Assembly: GCF_004138295.1 (NCBI RefSeq) | Contig: NZ_SCFM01000016.1 | Coordinates: forward strand, 93,809 to 157,808 | From: Ectobacillus funiculus | GTDB taxonomy: Bacteria > Bacillota > Bacilli > Bacillales > Bacillaceae_G | DNA: 64,000 nucleotides | Direction: 5' to 3' | In this document: positions 37,090 through 46,381 of the stretch, piece by piece | Layout of the letters: every line of letters begins with the position of its first letter | Numbering within the stretch: the stretch's first letter is position 1 | Position numbers and translations under genes: made by a program | The notes under the pieces: generated by a model | Seen by the model: the letters and a program-made list of their open reading frames with translations, nothing else | Told to the model about the DNA's origin: nothing | Database searches by the model: none

Positions 37090-38301
37090 ATGAAGCAGAA
37101 TTGGTTGAAGGTGATGTCGATATTCTTATACTCCCTATTTGTGGTCGCATTCCTTACTGGTTGTTGGAATCAAAAAGAATTAAATGACATTGCCATGGTT
37201 ACGAGCGTTGGGGTAGATAAAGTACCGGATGAAGATAGTTATCTTTTTACGTTTCAAATTATTATCCCTAAACAGGTGTCCTCTGTACAAGGAGGTGGTG
37301 GGGGCGAACAAGCCCCTGTAACTGTTATTTCGCAAAAGGGAAAAACATTATTTGAAGCAGTCCGTGAAGCAACTCAAAAAATACCGAATCAACTGTATTT
37401 CCCTCATACGCGTTTATTTGTTTTTAGTGAAGATGCGGCAAAAGATGGGCTAAAGGATTTTTGGGATATTTTCGAGAGAGAGCACGAACTGCGTCCTCTA
37501 ACGACTATCTTCATTGCCAAAGGAATAAAGGCAAAGACTGTTCTTACTATTATGAATCCAATTGAAAGACTTCCGTCTGATGCCCTATTAGAAAAGAGTA
37601 AAATGGCTGCAGGGAGATCGGCTTTGAGTATTCGTGTTGATATTGATGATATAGTCAAAGCCATTGGAACAGTAGGCAAAGAGCCATTTATCGGTGGTGT
37701 GAAAGTGATTGGAAGTGCTCAAGCGGCAAAGGCTGAAAATATTAAACAGATTGAACCGAAGGCTATTATTGCAACTGGTGATATCGCTCTTTTCCGTGGT
37801 GAAAAACTCCAGGGCTGGCTAAAAGATGGTTCAGCTAGGGGGCTATTATGGGTGCTGGGAAAGGTTAAAACTACTGTTGTTAATATTACATGTAAAAATA
37901 AAGAAGATCATATTAATGTCGAAATAGTTCGTTCAAAGGCTCAAATTCATCCTACAATGAAAAATGGAAGATTAAAAATGAAAGTTATGATAAGTGCTGA
38001 GGCAAGCGTAGGAGAAATGGGATGTTTCATTGATTTGACCGATCCTCATGAAATTGCTTGGATTCAAGAGAAAGTGGAAAAGAAAATTAAAAAAGAGGCT
38101 AATGAAGCAATCTTTATTGCCCAAAAACATCAAAGCGACGTTTTTGGTTTAGGGACTACTATTTATCGCTCTCATCCGGAACAGTGGAAAAAATTGGGGA
38201 AGGATTGGAATCGCCATTTTAGCAAGACTGAGGTTGAAGTGAAGTCACATGTGTATATTCGTCGTTCTGGCTTGCGAAATAAACCACTTAAGAACCAGTA
38301 A
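37090..38301 (+). CDS. Spore germination lipoprotein, C subunit (GerKC/Ger(x)C family)
   Basis: A 403-residue Ger(x)C protein. The signal peptide ends in lipobox LTGC (Cys about 25) followed by WNQKELNDIAMVTSVGVDK, the family's diagnostic N-terminus. The C-terminal half has the characteristic Lys/Glu-rich helix (WIQEKVEKKIKKEANEA) and FGLGTTIYRSHPEQWKK. AAAGAGGGAAG precedes ATG 37090. It is anchored on the outer face of the spore inner membrane and assembles with the A and B subunits. Confidence 0.94.
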   Translation: MKQNWLKVMSIFLYSLFVVAFLTGCWNQKELNDIAMVTSVGVDKVPDEDSYLFTFQIIIPKQVSSVQGGGGGEQAPVTVISQKGKTLFEAVREATQKIPNQLYFPHTRLFVFSEDAAKDGLKDFWDIFEREHELRPLTTIFIAKGIKAKTVLTIMNPIERLPSDALLEKSKMAAGRSALSIRVDIDDIVKAIGTVGKEPFIGGVKVIGSAQAAKAENIKQIEPKAIIATGDIALFRGEKLQGWLKDGSARGLLWVLGKVKTTVVNITCKNKEDHINVEIVRSKAQIHPTMKNGRLKMKVMISAEASVGEMGCFIDLTDPHEIAWIQEKVEKKIKKEANEAIFIAQKHQSDVFGLGTTIYRSHPEQWKKLGKDWNRHFSKTEVEVKSHVYIRRSGLRNKPLKNQ

Positions 38302-38379
38302 CATCCTTCAATATAGAATCTACCGAGAGGATTGAACAGATCTGCAAATGTGCGGGCGGAAAAAGGAAGGCTGATTCGG

Positions 38380-39480
38380 ATGGGAAATGTAAAGATTAAC
38401 GCATTGCAAATGTTTTGTCTTATCGTTTTATTTGCTCTTGGTACAGCATTAGTGGTCAGTTATGGTGCGGAGGCAAAACGAGATGCTTGGCTGGCTATTT
38501 TACTTTGTGGGCCTGTTGGCGGATCGCTCATATTTATGATCTATAGTTGTCTGCATCGGCTTTATCCAAATCTCTCTTTTGTCCTGTATACTCAACAAAT
38601 AGTAGGAAAATGGATAGGCTGGCTACTGGGAGTGGTGTTCATTATTTACTTTCTCCATGAGGCTGCACGGGATCTTCGTGATTATGGCGATTTGCTTACT
38701 GTATCTATGTTTACTGAAACACCATTATTTATGGTGCATGTAATGATGATTCTTACCCTGATCTATGTTCTGTACCTTGGAATTGAAGTTCTAGGGAGAC
38801 TTGCCGAAATCTCTGTTGTGATCATTTTAGGGTTAGGTATTATAGCGACTATTTCAGTGTTATTGTCAGGAAAGGCAGATATTAATCAGTTATTTCCCAT
38901 TCTAGAACATGGATTGAAGGGAATGGTATCCCAATCATTTCCAAGTTTATTTGTCATACCCTGGGGAGAAATGTCGGCTTTTACCTTGATTTTGCCTCAT
39001 TTAAATAACCCACGGTCAGTGATGAGAACAGGATTGTCGGCTATCCTTTTTAGTGTGGTAGTCTTGAGTTTTACAATTCTTTTGAATATTTCAGTTCTTG
39101 GTGTTGATGTTTTCACCCGATCTAACTTTGCTTTACTAGAGACCATTAGAAGAGTAAGTCTCATGGAATTTATTGAACGTTTAGATCCCATTGTTCTCTT
39201 AACACTTATTATCGGTGATTTCTTTAAAGTTGGTATTTTTTTCTATGCCACAGTCATTGGGGCATCGGACCTGTTTAAGGTAAAGAATCATAAAACCCTT
39301 ATTCTCCCCGTCGGAATCATTATACTATTAGCATCACTGACGGTCGCAGGAAACTTTGCCGAACATATAAAAATTGGAGGGGGGTTACTCCCGCTTTATG
39401 CTCATATTCCAATATCCGTCATCATTCCCTTATTGTTATTGATAGTAGCACTGATTCGTAAGCATTTTAGAACGTCCTAA
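38380..39480 (+). CDS. Spore germination receptor subunit B (GerKB/GerAB family)
   Basis: A ~366-residue integral membrane protein with about ten helices, of the endospore germination permease family (APC superfamily), the ligand-binding subunit of Ger receptors. Motifs are LVVSYGAEAKRDAWLA near the N-terminus and FPSLFVIPWGE. I chose ATG 38380 (AAAGGAAGG 9 nt upstream), which gives normal length; TTG 38332 would add 16 hydrophilic residues. It is the last gene of the A-C-B operon. Its stop overlaps the stop of a convergent small gene by 4 bp. Confidence 0.92.
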   Translation: MGNVKINALQMFCLIVLFALGTALVVSYGAEAKRDAWLAILLCGPVGGSLIFMIYSCLHRLYPNLSFVLYTQQIVGKWIGWLLGVVFIIYFLHEAARDLRDYGDLLTVSMFTETPLFMVHVMMILTLIYVLYLGIEVLGRLAEISVVIILGLGIIATISVLLSGKADINQLFPILEHGLKGMVSQSFPSLFVIPWGEMSAFTLILPHLNNPRSVMRTGLSAILFSVVVLSFTILLNISVLGVDVFTRSNFALLETIRRVSLMEFIERLDPIVLLTLIIGDFFKVGIFFYATVIGASDLFKVKNHKTLILPVGIIILLASLTVAGNFAEHIKIGGGLLPLYAHIPISVIIPLLLLIVALIRKHFRTS

Positions 39481-39713
39481 CTTTTTATTTGCGATCTTCT
39501 TTTATAAAAAGGATACAGAATAGCTATTAAAAAAAATAAGAGGAAACAACTTAAAATAATGTATTCTGCTGTACTCATCATTTGGTATTGACTCATAATA
39601 TTTGCAATGACAGTGTTTGATTTAAGACCAATTAAAAGTAGAAGAAAAAAATCGAAGAGATGAATCAGTAGCATCAATAAAAGAAAGATCAATAATACTT
39701 TCAATAAAATCAT
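39477..39713 (-). CDS. Small two-TM protein, candidate Ger D-type subunit
   Basis: A 78-codon frame on the minus strand, convergent with gerKB and overlapping its stop by 4 bp. The peptide has two strong membrane segments (about 3-29 and 50-68) and a basic C-terminal tail (FYKRRSQIKS). AAGGAGT lies directly before ATG 39713; because the spacing is short, the TTG three codons later could be the real start. Small ~75-residue two-TM D subunits are known next to some Ger operons, so size, topology and place fit, but I cannot recognise the family from sequence alone. Confidence 0.45.
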   Translation of the reverse strand: MILLKVLLIFLLLMLLIHLFDFFLLLLIGLKSNTVIANIMSQYQMMSTAEYIILSCFLLFFLIAILYPFYKRRSQIKS

Positions 39714-40140
39714 ACTCCTTAAGAAAAGATGGAATCTAAGTAAGAATGAAAGGGAAAGTTTCTCTTTATAATGTAGCCAGTATATTGAGGGGTTATGTGA
39801 ACTCAATAGTATGAATAGGATTTAATTATCCATCAATTCAATTATCGGAAAACAGAAGGATTCATCCATGAGACAAATACAACTATGTACCAGTTATTTG
39901 TTCAACAGCATGAATTGAAAGAGATTTCCAGTACGGAGAGGTTGCAATCATTAAGAGCTTGCTAAAGAATCCGAATTAAGGGAGGTAATAAAAGATAGAT
40001 TTTGTCTCTAGCTTAGCGAAAGGAAATCAAGGTTTTAACTTGCAGAAAATGTATTAGTGGCCAGTATCCAAGTTTTAAGACAAATAAGAACACTCCTCGG
40101 GACTTACTTGGGAGCAAAATTTTTCTATTAAGGTTCAGTA
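39714..40140. other. Intergenic region between germination genes and msmX
   Basis: About 430 bp with no convincing gene; the short frames have stops every few dozen codons and no RBS. A GGGAGGTAATAAAAG stretch near 39980 looks like an orphan ribosome binding site without a sensible following ORF, so this may be decayed coding sequence. Confidence 0.4.
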
Positions 40141-40186
40141 AATAACAATAACCCGTCTCTCATTTTCAGAGACGGGTTATTGTTAT
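40141..40186. terminator. Bidirectional terminator after msmX
   Basis: AATAACAATAACCCGTCTCT (40141-40160) and AGAGACGGGTTATTGTTATT (about 40168-40187) form a 20-bp perfect stem with A- and T-rich flanks. It lies at the 3' end of the minus-strand msmX gene. Confidence 0.9.
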
Positions 40187-40187
40187 T

Positions 40188-41285
40188 TTATCGAATGCGT
40201 TGCTCGCTGTTAGAGTCAAAGAAATGAACTTTGTTCATGTTAAAGCCTAGTGTTACTGTTTGACCAGGTTTGAAATCCGTACGTGCATCAACGCGCGCTA
40301 CGAAATCTTGACCGCCGATTTGGGAGTAGAGCATAGACTCTGCGCCTAGCAACTCGGATACCTCAATTTTTGCGTTTACAACGGAGCCTTGTGCTGCGTT
40401 AATGAATACAGGCTCATCATGAATGTCCTCTGGACGAATTCCCATAATTACTTCTTGTCCTACATAGCCTTGTTCACGAAGCATTTTCATTTTACCTTCT
40501 GGAACAGATAAGACAACATTGTCTAACTTGAAGCCTTTGTCTGTTAATGCACCACGGAAGAAGTTCATCGCAGGAGAACCGATAAACCCGCCTACGAATA
40601 CATTTTCTGGCTTTTCGTACACTTCTTTTGGTGTTCCGACCTGTTGAATGAGTCCGTCCTTCATAACTACAAGACGAGTTGCCATTGTCATCGCTTCTGT
40701 TTGGTCATGCGTTACGTAAATCGTTGTTGTACCTAAGCGTTGGTGAAGCTTAGAAATTTCTGCGCGCATGGATACACGAAGCTTTGCATCAAGGTTAGAT
40801 AAAGGCTCGTCCATTAAGAATACTTTTGCGTCACGAACGATCGCGCGTCCTAATGCAACACGCTGACGCTGACCGCCGGAAAGAGCTTTTGGTTTACGAT
40901 CTAAGTATTGCTCAAGTCCCAGGATACGAGCAGCTTCTTTTACTCGTTTATCAATCTCCGCTTTATCAAATTTGCGAAGCTTTAGACCGAATGCCATATT
41001 ATCATATACGCTCATGTGAGGATATAACGCGTAGTTTTGGAATACCATCGCGATGTCACGGTCTTTTGGCGCTACATCGTTCACACGTCTGCCATCAATA
41101 GAGAAATCACCTTTAGAGATTTCTTCTAATCCTGCGATCATGCGAAGTGTTGTGGACTTACCACAGCCAGATGGGCCTACGAATACGATGAATTCTTTAT
41201 CTGCAATATGAAGATTGAAGTCTGTTACTGCTGTTACATTATTATCGTAAATTTTATAAATATTATCCAATTTTAATTCAGCCAT
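40188..41285 (-). CDS. msmX: MsmX, shared ATPase of sugar ABC importers
   Basis: A 365-residue MalK/MsmX-type ATPase with Walker A GPSGCGKST, Q-loop QNYALYPHM, signature LSGGQRQR, Walker B FLMDEPLSNLD, switch His in VTHD, and a C-terminal OB-fold regulatory domain (about 240-365). In B. subtilis MsmX is a multitask ATPase serving several sugar importers whose operons lack one. Three such importers lie in this window (3.7-7.3, 17.0-20.4, 29.3-32.5 kb). The start is ATG 41285, with AGGGGG 7 nt upstream; an in-frame ATG at 41303 lies before that RBS. It is monocistronic with its own terminator. Two cre-like boxes in the leader suggest catabolite control. Confidence 0.95.
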   Translation of the reverse strand: MAELKLDNIYKIYDNNVTAVTDFNLHIADKEFIVFVGPSGCGKSTTLRMIAGLEEISKGDFSIDGRRVNDVAPKDRDIAMVFQNYALYPHMSVYDNMAFGLKLRKFDKAEIDKRVKEAARILGLEQYLDRKPKALSGGQRQRVALGRAIVRDAKVFLMDEPLSNLDAKLRVSMRAEISKLHQRLGTTTIYVTHDQTEAMTMATRLVVMKDGLIQQVGTPKEVYEKPENVFVGGFIGSPAMNFFRGALTDKGFKLDNVVLSVPEGKMKMLREQGYVGQEVIMGIRPEDIHDEPVFINAAQGSVVNAKIEVSELLGAESMLYSQIGGQDFVARVDARTDFKPGQTVTLGFNMNKVHFFDSNSEQRIR

Positions 41286-41306
41286 TTTGATTGCCCCCTG
41301 CATAAA

Positions 41307-41391
41307 CTGAAATCGTTTTCCTTGTTACTAAGTGTATCCTAAGGGGTCCAAGCTGGAAATAGGAAAATTGAATGAAAAAAACCGCTTTCAT
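41307..41391 (-). promoter_or_regulatory. Two cre-like boxes upstream of msmX
   Basis: CTGAAATCGTTTTCC (41307-41321) keeps the TGAAA-CG core of cre but differs at both ends. On the minus strand ATGAAAGCGGTTTTT (41391-41377) matches 14 of 15 positions. Both lie within 110 bp upstream of the msmX start, where bound CcpA could block initiation or elongation. Confidence 0.5.
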
Positions 41392-41574
41392 TTGTGCAAC
41401 GTTTACAAACTCAAGAGGAGGAATCTTACAGAAGTAAGGTCATATATACAGTTCTAGTGCAAGTATGACTTTTTAGAAGTATATCTTCTTACGAGTTTTT
41501 TTGAACCATTTTCAACTTATACCTAAATGTGGTTTTTTTGGACGGAGGCAGTAACCAAACGTTTTGTTATTAGT

Positions 41575-41810
41575 CAATACATTTTATGAATAATCGTGAG
41601 TGATATATAGGATTCTTGATGATTTAGAGTTCTCCAGTTCCGCGTTATTCCGAAGAGTATGAAAAGCGTTGTGTTGGAGAGTTCTATTTTATATTTGTTA
41701 CCACCTTTCAATGTTTAAAAGAAACTAAAAATGTTGAATATCAATAACCAAAGATTTGAAACGTTATATTTTAAGTAATTTGTTATAGTGGGGAACAGAT
41801 AGATAGCTGG
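41575..41810 (+). repeat. Duplicated non-coding segment, copy 1
   Basis: About 236 bp closely similar to 44811-45047. Shared blocks are TCAATAC.TTTTATGAAT at the left, AAAGCGTTGTGTTGGAGAG, then TTTGTTACC.CCTTTCAATG, and TTTGTTATAGTGGGGAACAG at the right. There is no ORF. In this copy it leads into the decayed ABC exporter gene at 41809. Confidence 0.85.
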
Positions 41811-42110
41811 CAGTTACTGAATCCTGTAGATGAGGGCTGTTAGAATTCAATTTTTGTTAGGGATTAGTGAAAGTCTCCCAGTTCTTACCGTATCCTTTTA
41901 GCCTTTGGTCGTATTATCCAAGATCTCTTCCATTGGGGAAAGGGTTATTATAGGGGCTGTGATTGTTTCTTTTGGATACATATAGGTTTTATGGATACCA
42001 ATAGCTAATATAGGTGATTTTTATAGTACTTATTATTATCAATGTGATGGGATATTTGGAATAAATCTTTGAAACTATTAATGGAAAATCAGCTAAAACA
42101 AGTCATCCCC
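41809..42110 (+). pseudogene. Decayed fragment of an ABC exporter gene
   Basis: This stretch aligns at DNA level with 13831-14130 of the intact exporter gene, e.g. GGCAGTTAC, then GCTGTTAGAAT, then TTACCGTATCCTT, then TTTGGAA.AAATCTTTGAAAC and AATCAGCT. Many stops and small indels make it non-coding. It covers the end of the membrane domain and the linker of such a subunit. Confidence 0.8.
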
Positions 42111-42192
42111 TAGGTTTTCTTAATACGCGATAGTTTAATGAAATCCTTTCTAGATCTCATTTGTCTATAGCACCATGAGGAGAGGGTGAATA

Positions 42193-43182
42193 ATGAAAAA
42201 GAGATGGATCATCCTTTTGCTTTGTGTTTTTTTTCTTGCTTCCTTAGTAGGATATGCAGTTAAGCTCCTTAAAGAAGATGATAAGCCTAAAGTGGTCGTT
42301 GTTTTAAATGAATTAAACACACAGTATTGGAACATTATTAAAGCAGGGGCAGAAAAGGGGTTTCGGGATTTTGGTATAGATGGTAAAGTGATCGCAACTC
42401 GTGACGGATTTGTTGAAGAACAGAACAGGATATTAGAAACTGTTCTTAAAGAAAAACCAGATGTATTAATTGTCTCTCCAATTCTTTCATCTAATCTTCC
42501 TATCTTAAAGGAGTTTGACGAACATCATATTCCCGTATTGTTAGTAGATACAGATGCTCCTTTGGAAAATAAAACGGCTTATATTGGTACCGATAACTTT
42601 GAGCTGGGCAAAAAAGCAGGGGAATTACTAGCATCAGGGTTACAACCTGGAGATGAAGTGGCCTTTATCTTTTCTGATGGGGATTTAATCCATCCAGTTT
42701 TCAGTGAACGGATCAAAGGAGCTAAATTTAGTTTAGAAGATGCAGGAATTAAAATTGATAAATTTAATTTAGATGATGTAGGAAGTAGAATTGCAACAGA
42801 AACAGTAACGTTACCCAATGAAATTTTATCTGTTAAAAAAGTAATGACAACGATTTTACGAAAGCATCCTGATGTTAAAGGTGTATTTGCCTTAAATGAC
42901 ATAAGGGCACTAAGTGCTCTAGAGGTTATTAAGGAACATGGGTATAACATGCCGGTCATGGGAGCAGATGGAACTAGTGACATGGTTGAGTTAATCGAAG
43001 ATGGAACTTTAAATAGTACAATAGCACAAAACCCTTATGATATGGGGTATATAAGCGTGGAAACTGCATTAAAGGTGATAAAAGGAGAAAAAGTGGCAAA
43101 AAATATTGATACTGGTATAGATATTATCACCAAGGATAATGCGAAACTGAAGCTAGACTTCCTGAAACAATTGTTGAGATGA
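42193..43182 (+). CDS. Membrane-anchored sugar-binding protein (RbsB-like, Peripla_BP_4)
   Basis: A 329-residue ribose-type periplasmic-binding fold. The N-terminus (KKRWIILLLCVFFLASLVGYA) is an uncleaved signal anchor without a lipobox. The mature part starts PKVVVVLNELNTQYW and has the VLIVSPILSS, VDTDAPLE, YIGTDNFELG and NPYDMGYISVETAL elements that line the sugar site in RbsB-like proteins. AGGAGAGGGTG precedes ATG 42193. No RbsA/RbsC partner is nearby, so it is an orphan: perhaps a sensor feeding a kinase, or a remnant of a larger transporter. A truncated copy of its first codons is found at about 46530-46585. Confidence 0.88.
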   Translation: MKKRWIILLLCVFFLASLVGYAVKLLKEDDKPKVVVVLNELNTQYWNIIKAGAEKGFRDFGIDGKVIATRDGFVEEQNRILETVLKEKPDVLIVSPILSSNLPILKEFDEHHIPVLLVDTDAPLENKTAYIGTDNFELGKKAGELLASGLQPGDEVAFIFSDGDLIHPVFSERIKGAKFSLEDAGIKIDKFNLDDVGSRIATETVTLPNEILSVKKVMTTILRKHPDVKGVFALNDIRALSALEVIKEHGYNMPVMGADGTSDMVELIEDGTLNSTIAQNPYDMGYISVETALKVIKGEKVAKNIDTGIDIITKDNAKLKLDFLKQLLR

Positions 43183-43540
43183 AGTCTAGCTATTGGTATT
43201 TCTTTTTTGACAGGTTAGAAGGTAGGTAACTTAATTCATAGATGAAAAGGATATTGAGTTTCTATGTTTCTAAAAAATCATGTTTGCACCAGAGCCATTT
43301 TTCCTCACCTTGATGACGACGAACGCTAACCCCGTTTCAATATTTTAAATAATTAGAGAATTAAAATATTATTTTTGTAGTTTTTTGTTTGTTTATGTAG
43401 TTTTTATTATACATTAAAGATATGTTGTTCTAGAGCAATAGCAATGAATGAAAGCGCTTAAATTCATCTGTAAGATTTTTTCTGAGCTTCTGAAGGAATA
43501 GGAGATTCACAAGGTAGTAAGGAAGGGAGAAGGGACAAAT
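43183..43540. other. Intergenic region with an IS6-type end relic
   Basis: Contains TTTGCACCAGAGCC (43283-43296), the inverse of the IS6-type end seen at 34736, followed by about 40 bp that resemble the transposase start region of the 34736-35335 element (GATGACGACGAACG). No transposase frame remains. The rest is the gltT leader with a cre-like box at 43448. Confidence 0.55.
43448..43462 (+). promoter_or_regulatory. cre-like box upstream of gltT
   Basis: ATGAAAGCGCTTAAA matches 14 of 15 cre positions (A instead of C at position 14). It lies 79 bp before the transporter start and suggests glucose repression of glutamate/aspartate uptake. Confidence 0.6.
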
Positions 43541-44806
43541 ATGAAAAAAATAGGGTTGGCTTGGCAAATTTTAATTGGTCTCATTGTAGGTATTGCTGTA
43601 GGTGCCATATTTTATGGAAATCCTGCAATTGCTACCTATTTACAGCCGATTGGCGATATCTTCATTCGTCTTATTAAAATGATTGTTGTTCCAATCGTTG
43701 TGTCAAGTATCGTAGTAGGTGTTGCCGGTGTCGGCGATGTGAAAAAACTTGGCAAACTGGGCGGTAAAACCATATTATATTTCGAAATCATCACAACAAT
43801 TGCAATTGCACTAGGATTATTGGTTGCAAATGTATTCCATCCTGGTTCTGGCGTAGATATGAAACAATTGCAAAAAACAGATATTTCTACGTATGTGAGC
43901 ACAAGTGAGCAAGTACAAAGTCATTCTATGGCCGATACTTTTGTAAATATTATTCCTAAAAATATTATGGATGCATTGGCAAAAGGCGACATGCTTGCAA
44001 TTATTTTCTTCTCTGTTTTATTTGGACTTGGAGTAGCTGTAATTGGAGAAAGAGGCAAGCCAGTGCTTCATTTCTTCCAAGGTGTAGCAGATGCGATGTT
44101 CTATGTAACAAATCAAGTGATGAAGTTCGCTCCATTTGGTGTATTTGCACTGATTGGTGTAACGGTTTCTAAGTTTGGCGTTGGATCACTTATCCCTTTA
44201 GGAAAACTAGTACTAGTAGTATACGGTTCTATGATTTTCTTTGTTGTCGTTGTATTGGGCATCGTAGCGAAAATAGCTGGAATCAATATCTTCCAGTTCC
44301 TGAAAATTCTAAAAGACGAACTGCTTTTGGCCTACTCTACAGCGAGTTCAGAGACTGTTTTACCAAAAATCATGGAGAAGATGGAGAAATTCGGATGTCC
44401 GAAGGCTATCTCATCCTTTGTTATTCCGACAGGTTACTCGTTTAACCTAGATGGATCAACACTATATCAAGCCATTGCAGCCATTTTCTTAGCGCAAATG
44501 TATGGTATTGATATGCCGATTTCCCAGCAAATTACGCTTCTTCTTGTGCTGATGGTAACTTCTAAAGGGATTGCTGGTGTACCGGGCGTTTCTTTCGTTG
44601 TATTATTAGCAACACTCGGCTCTGTAGGTATTCCTGCAGAAGGATTAGCGTTTATTGCAGGTATCGACCGTATTCTTGATATGGCTCGTACAGCTGTAAA
44701 CGTAGTGGGAAATTCTCTCGCAGCGGTCGTGATGTCCAAGTGGGAAGGCGAATACAACAAAACAAAAGGCCAAGAGTATTTAAGAGAAACGCAAAAGGTA
44801 TCTTAA
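43541..44806 (+). CDS. gltT: Proton/sodium-glutamate symporter (GltT/GltP, DAACS family)
   Basis: A 421-residue dicarboxylate/amino acid:cation symporter. It has eight helices plus the two re-entrant hairpins. The first hairpin holds the Ser-rich signature (AYSTASSETVLPKIM). The TM7 motif is SFNLDGSTLYQ. The second hairpin is SKGIAGVPGVSF. The TM8 region with DRILDMARTAVNVVGNSLA contains the Asp, Arg and Asn that bind the amino acid. GGAAGGGAGAAGGG precedes ATG 43541. It is monocistronic and lies between the two copies of a duplicated unit. GltT versus GltP cannot be separated by sequence here. Confidence 0.92.
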   Translation: MKKIGLAWQILIGLIVGIAVGAIFYGNPAIATYLQPIGDIFIRLIKMIVVPIVVSSIVVGVAGVGDVKKLGKLGGKTILYFEIITTIAIALGLLVANVFHPGSGVDMKQLQKTDISTYVSTSEQVQSHSMADTFVNIIPKNIMDALAKGDMLAIIFFSVLFGLGVAVIGERGKPVLHFFQGVADAMFYVTNQVMKFAPFGVFALIGVTVSKFGVGSLIPLGKLVLVVYGSMIFFVVVVLGIVAKIAGINIFQFLKILKDELLLAYSTASSETVLPKIMEKMEKFGCPKAISSFVIPTGYSFNLDGSTLYQAIAAIFLAQMYGIDMPISQQITLLLVLMVTSKGIAGVPGVSFVVLLATLGSVGIPAEGLAFIAGIDRILDMARTAVNVVGNSLAAVVMSKWEGEYNKTKGQEYLRETQKVS

Positions 44807-44810
44807 TAAT

Positions 44811-45047
44811 CAATACGTTTTATGAATGCTCATGAGTAATATCTAAGGTACTCTTTATAATTTAGAGTTCTTCCGCAATGAGTTTTCCAAAAGTTATGGA
44901 AAGCGTTGTGTTGGAGAGCTCTATTTTCTATTTGTTACCGCCTTTCAATGTTTAAAGGAAACTAAAAATACTGAATATCTATAACCAAAGATTTGAAATG
45001 GTATATCTTAAGCAATTTGTTATAGTGGGGAACAGATAGATAGCTGG
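44811..45047 (+). repeat. Duplicated non-coding segment, copy 2
   Basis: Second copy of 41575-41810, starting within a few bases of the gltT stop. It ends at GATAGATAGCTGG, exactly where copy 1 passes into the ABC relic; here foreign TnpB-type sequence follows instead. Confidence 0.85.
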
Positions 45048-45183
45048 TTTATATGAGCATTTAGAAGGGATTGGATTTGAAGGTGGTTTTATTCGTTATA
45101 AAGTTCCTTCTTATACAACAATTACTGCCCAGTATGATTATTTAGATACAAGCAATGATTCTTTTGTCTACAATGATGCGAAA

Positions 45184-46206
45184 ATGAGGTTTCAAGCAGC
45201 GATTCAGAAATACAATGAGGAATATGCAAAAAAGCCTATGCAGTATAAAAAGTCTGTACGTAAAAAAATGAAAACCATGGGTTATATTCCTACTTTTCGA
45301 GATATCAAAGGTGTTCCTAAATTCCATAGTAAGAAGCAAGGGAAGTTTAGTTATACGACAAACCAAACAAACGGAAATATAAAAATAAGACAAGAAAACG
45401 GAGAATGTTTTTTATGTATTCCGAAATTTAAAGAAGGAATTTTTATGATTCTACATCGAGATGTTCCAGCGGATGGTGTGATTAAAAAGGCGACGGTAAA
45501 GCGTGAGGGAACTCGATATATGGTCTCCTTGTCCATCGATTATCCGTTCCAGGTACCTCAACCTCAAGAGGATCTATCTCCTGATGATGTAATAGGTTTA
45601 GATTATAGTCAGGAACACCTGTATGTAGATAGCAATGGTCACATTGCCGGTTATACTAGATACCATAAGATCATGGAAAACCGTCAACGGCGTATGAATC
45701 AATCCCTTGCTCGTAAGAAGAACAATGCCAAGACAGATGAAAACGGTACTATTTTATACAGCAAAAACTATCAAAAACAAGTATGGGAATATCAAAAAGT
45801 GATGACAAAAGTAAAAAACAAAAGAAGAGATACTCTCCACAAGATGACGAATCAGATAACCAATGATTATTAGGCTGTTGTGGTAGAAGATATCGATTTA
45901 CGAAACCTGGCACAATGCTTACGTTTAGGGAAAAAGCTACATGACAACGGATTTGGGCTGTTCCGTACGATGCTAAAATATAAATGTGAAAGAAGAGGCA
46001 AACATTATCTGGTTGCTGACAAGTATTTTGCATCCAGCAAAACTTGTAGTTGTTGCGGAAACAAGAAAGATACACTCACTTTGTCTGAACGGATATACAA
46101 CTGTACCGAATGTGGGACAAAAATTGATAGAGATTATAATGCAGCACGCAACTTGAGACAGTATGGAATTCGTATGTTGCATGAAAGGAACGGGCTGTCT
46201 GCATAA
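45184..46206 (+). pseudogene. tnpB: IS200/IS605-type TnpB, interrupted by one stop codon
   Basis: An RNA-guided nuclease TnpB with RuvC Asp in VIGLDYSQ, RuvC Glu in VVVEDIDL, a four-Cys zinc ribbon (CSCCGN...CTEC) and the final Asp in DRDYNAARNL. An in-frame TAG at 45871-45873 splits it. The N-terminus is also odd: the open frame reaches back to about 45046 but that part does not look like TnpB, so the first ~50 residues seem lost. There is no TnpA. It is a decaying, probably inactive element, inserted in the duplicated unit downstream of gltT. Confidence 0.85.
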
Positions 46207-46367
46207 TTTGTATCAATTTCTAAATAGCGGTAGGAACGCCGCGAATGCAAGGCTATGGACATGAACCGTTAGGTTTGTGAGTGAAGTAGCAATAAAAGAG
46301 AAAGATGTTGTTTGTCTTTCGAAGCCCCCACTTCAAGATGCGCAGCGGATAAGTGGTGGGTAGTTCA
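46207..46367 (+). ncRNA. Right end / omega (re)RNA region of the TnpB element
   Basis: The 160 bp after tnpB have the look of an IS200/IS605 right end. A terminal hairpin, CCCCCACTT (46325-46333) with AAGTGGTGGG (46351-46360), ends in TAGTTCAC. In TnpB systems the guide RNA scaffold is encoded here, and the guide would be the sequence just beyond the end. A similar end (CCCCCACCTC ... GGTGGGAGTAGTTC) belongs to the element at 51838-54046. Confidence 0.6.
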
Positions 46368-46381
46368 CTTCTTATACTACC

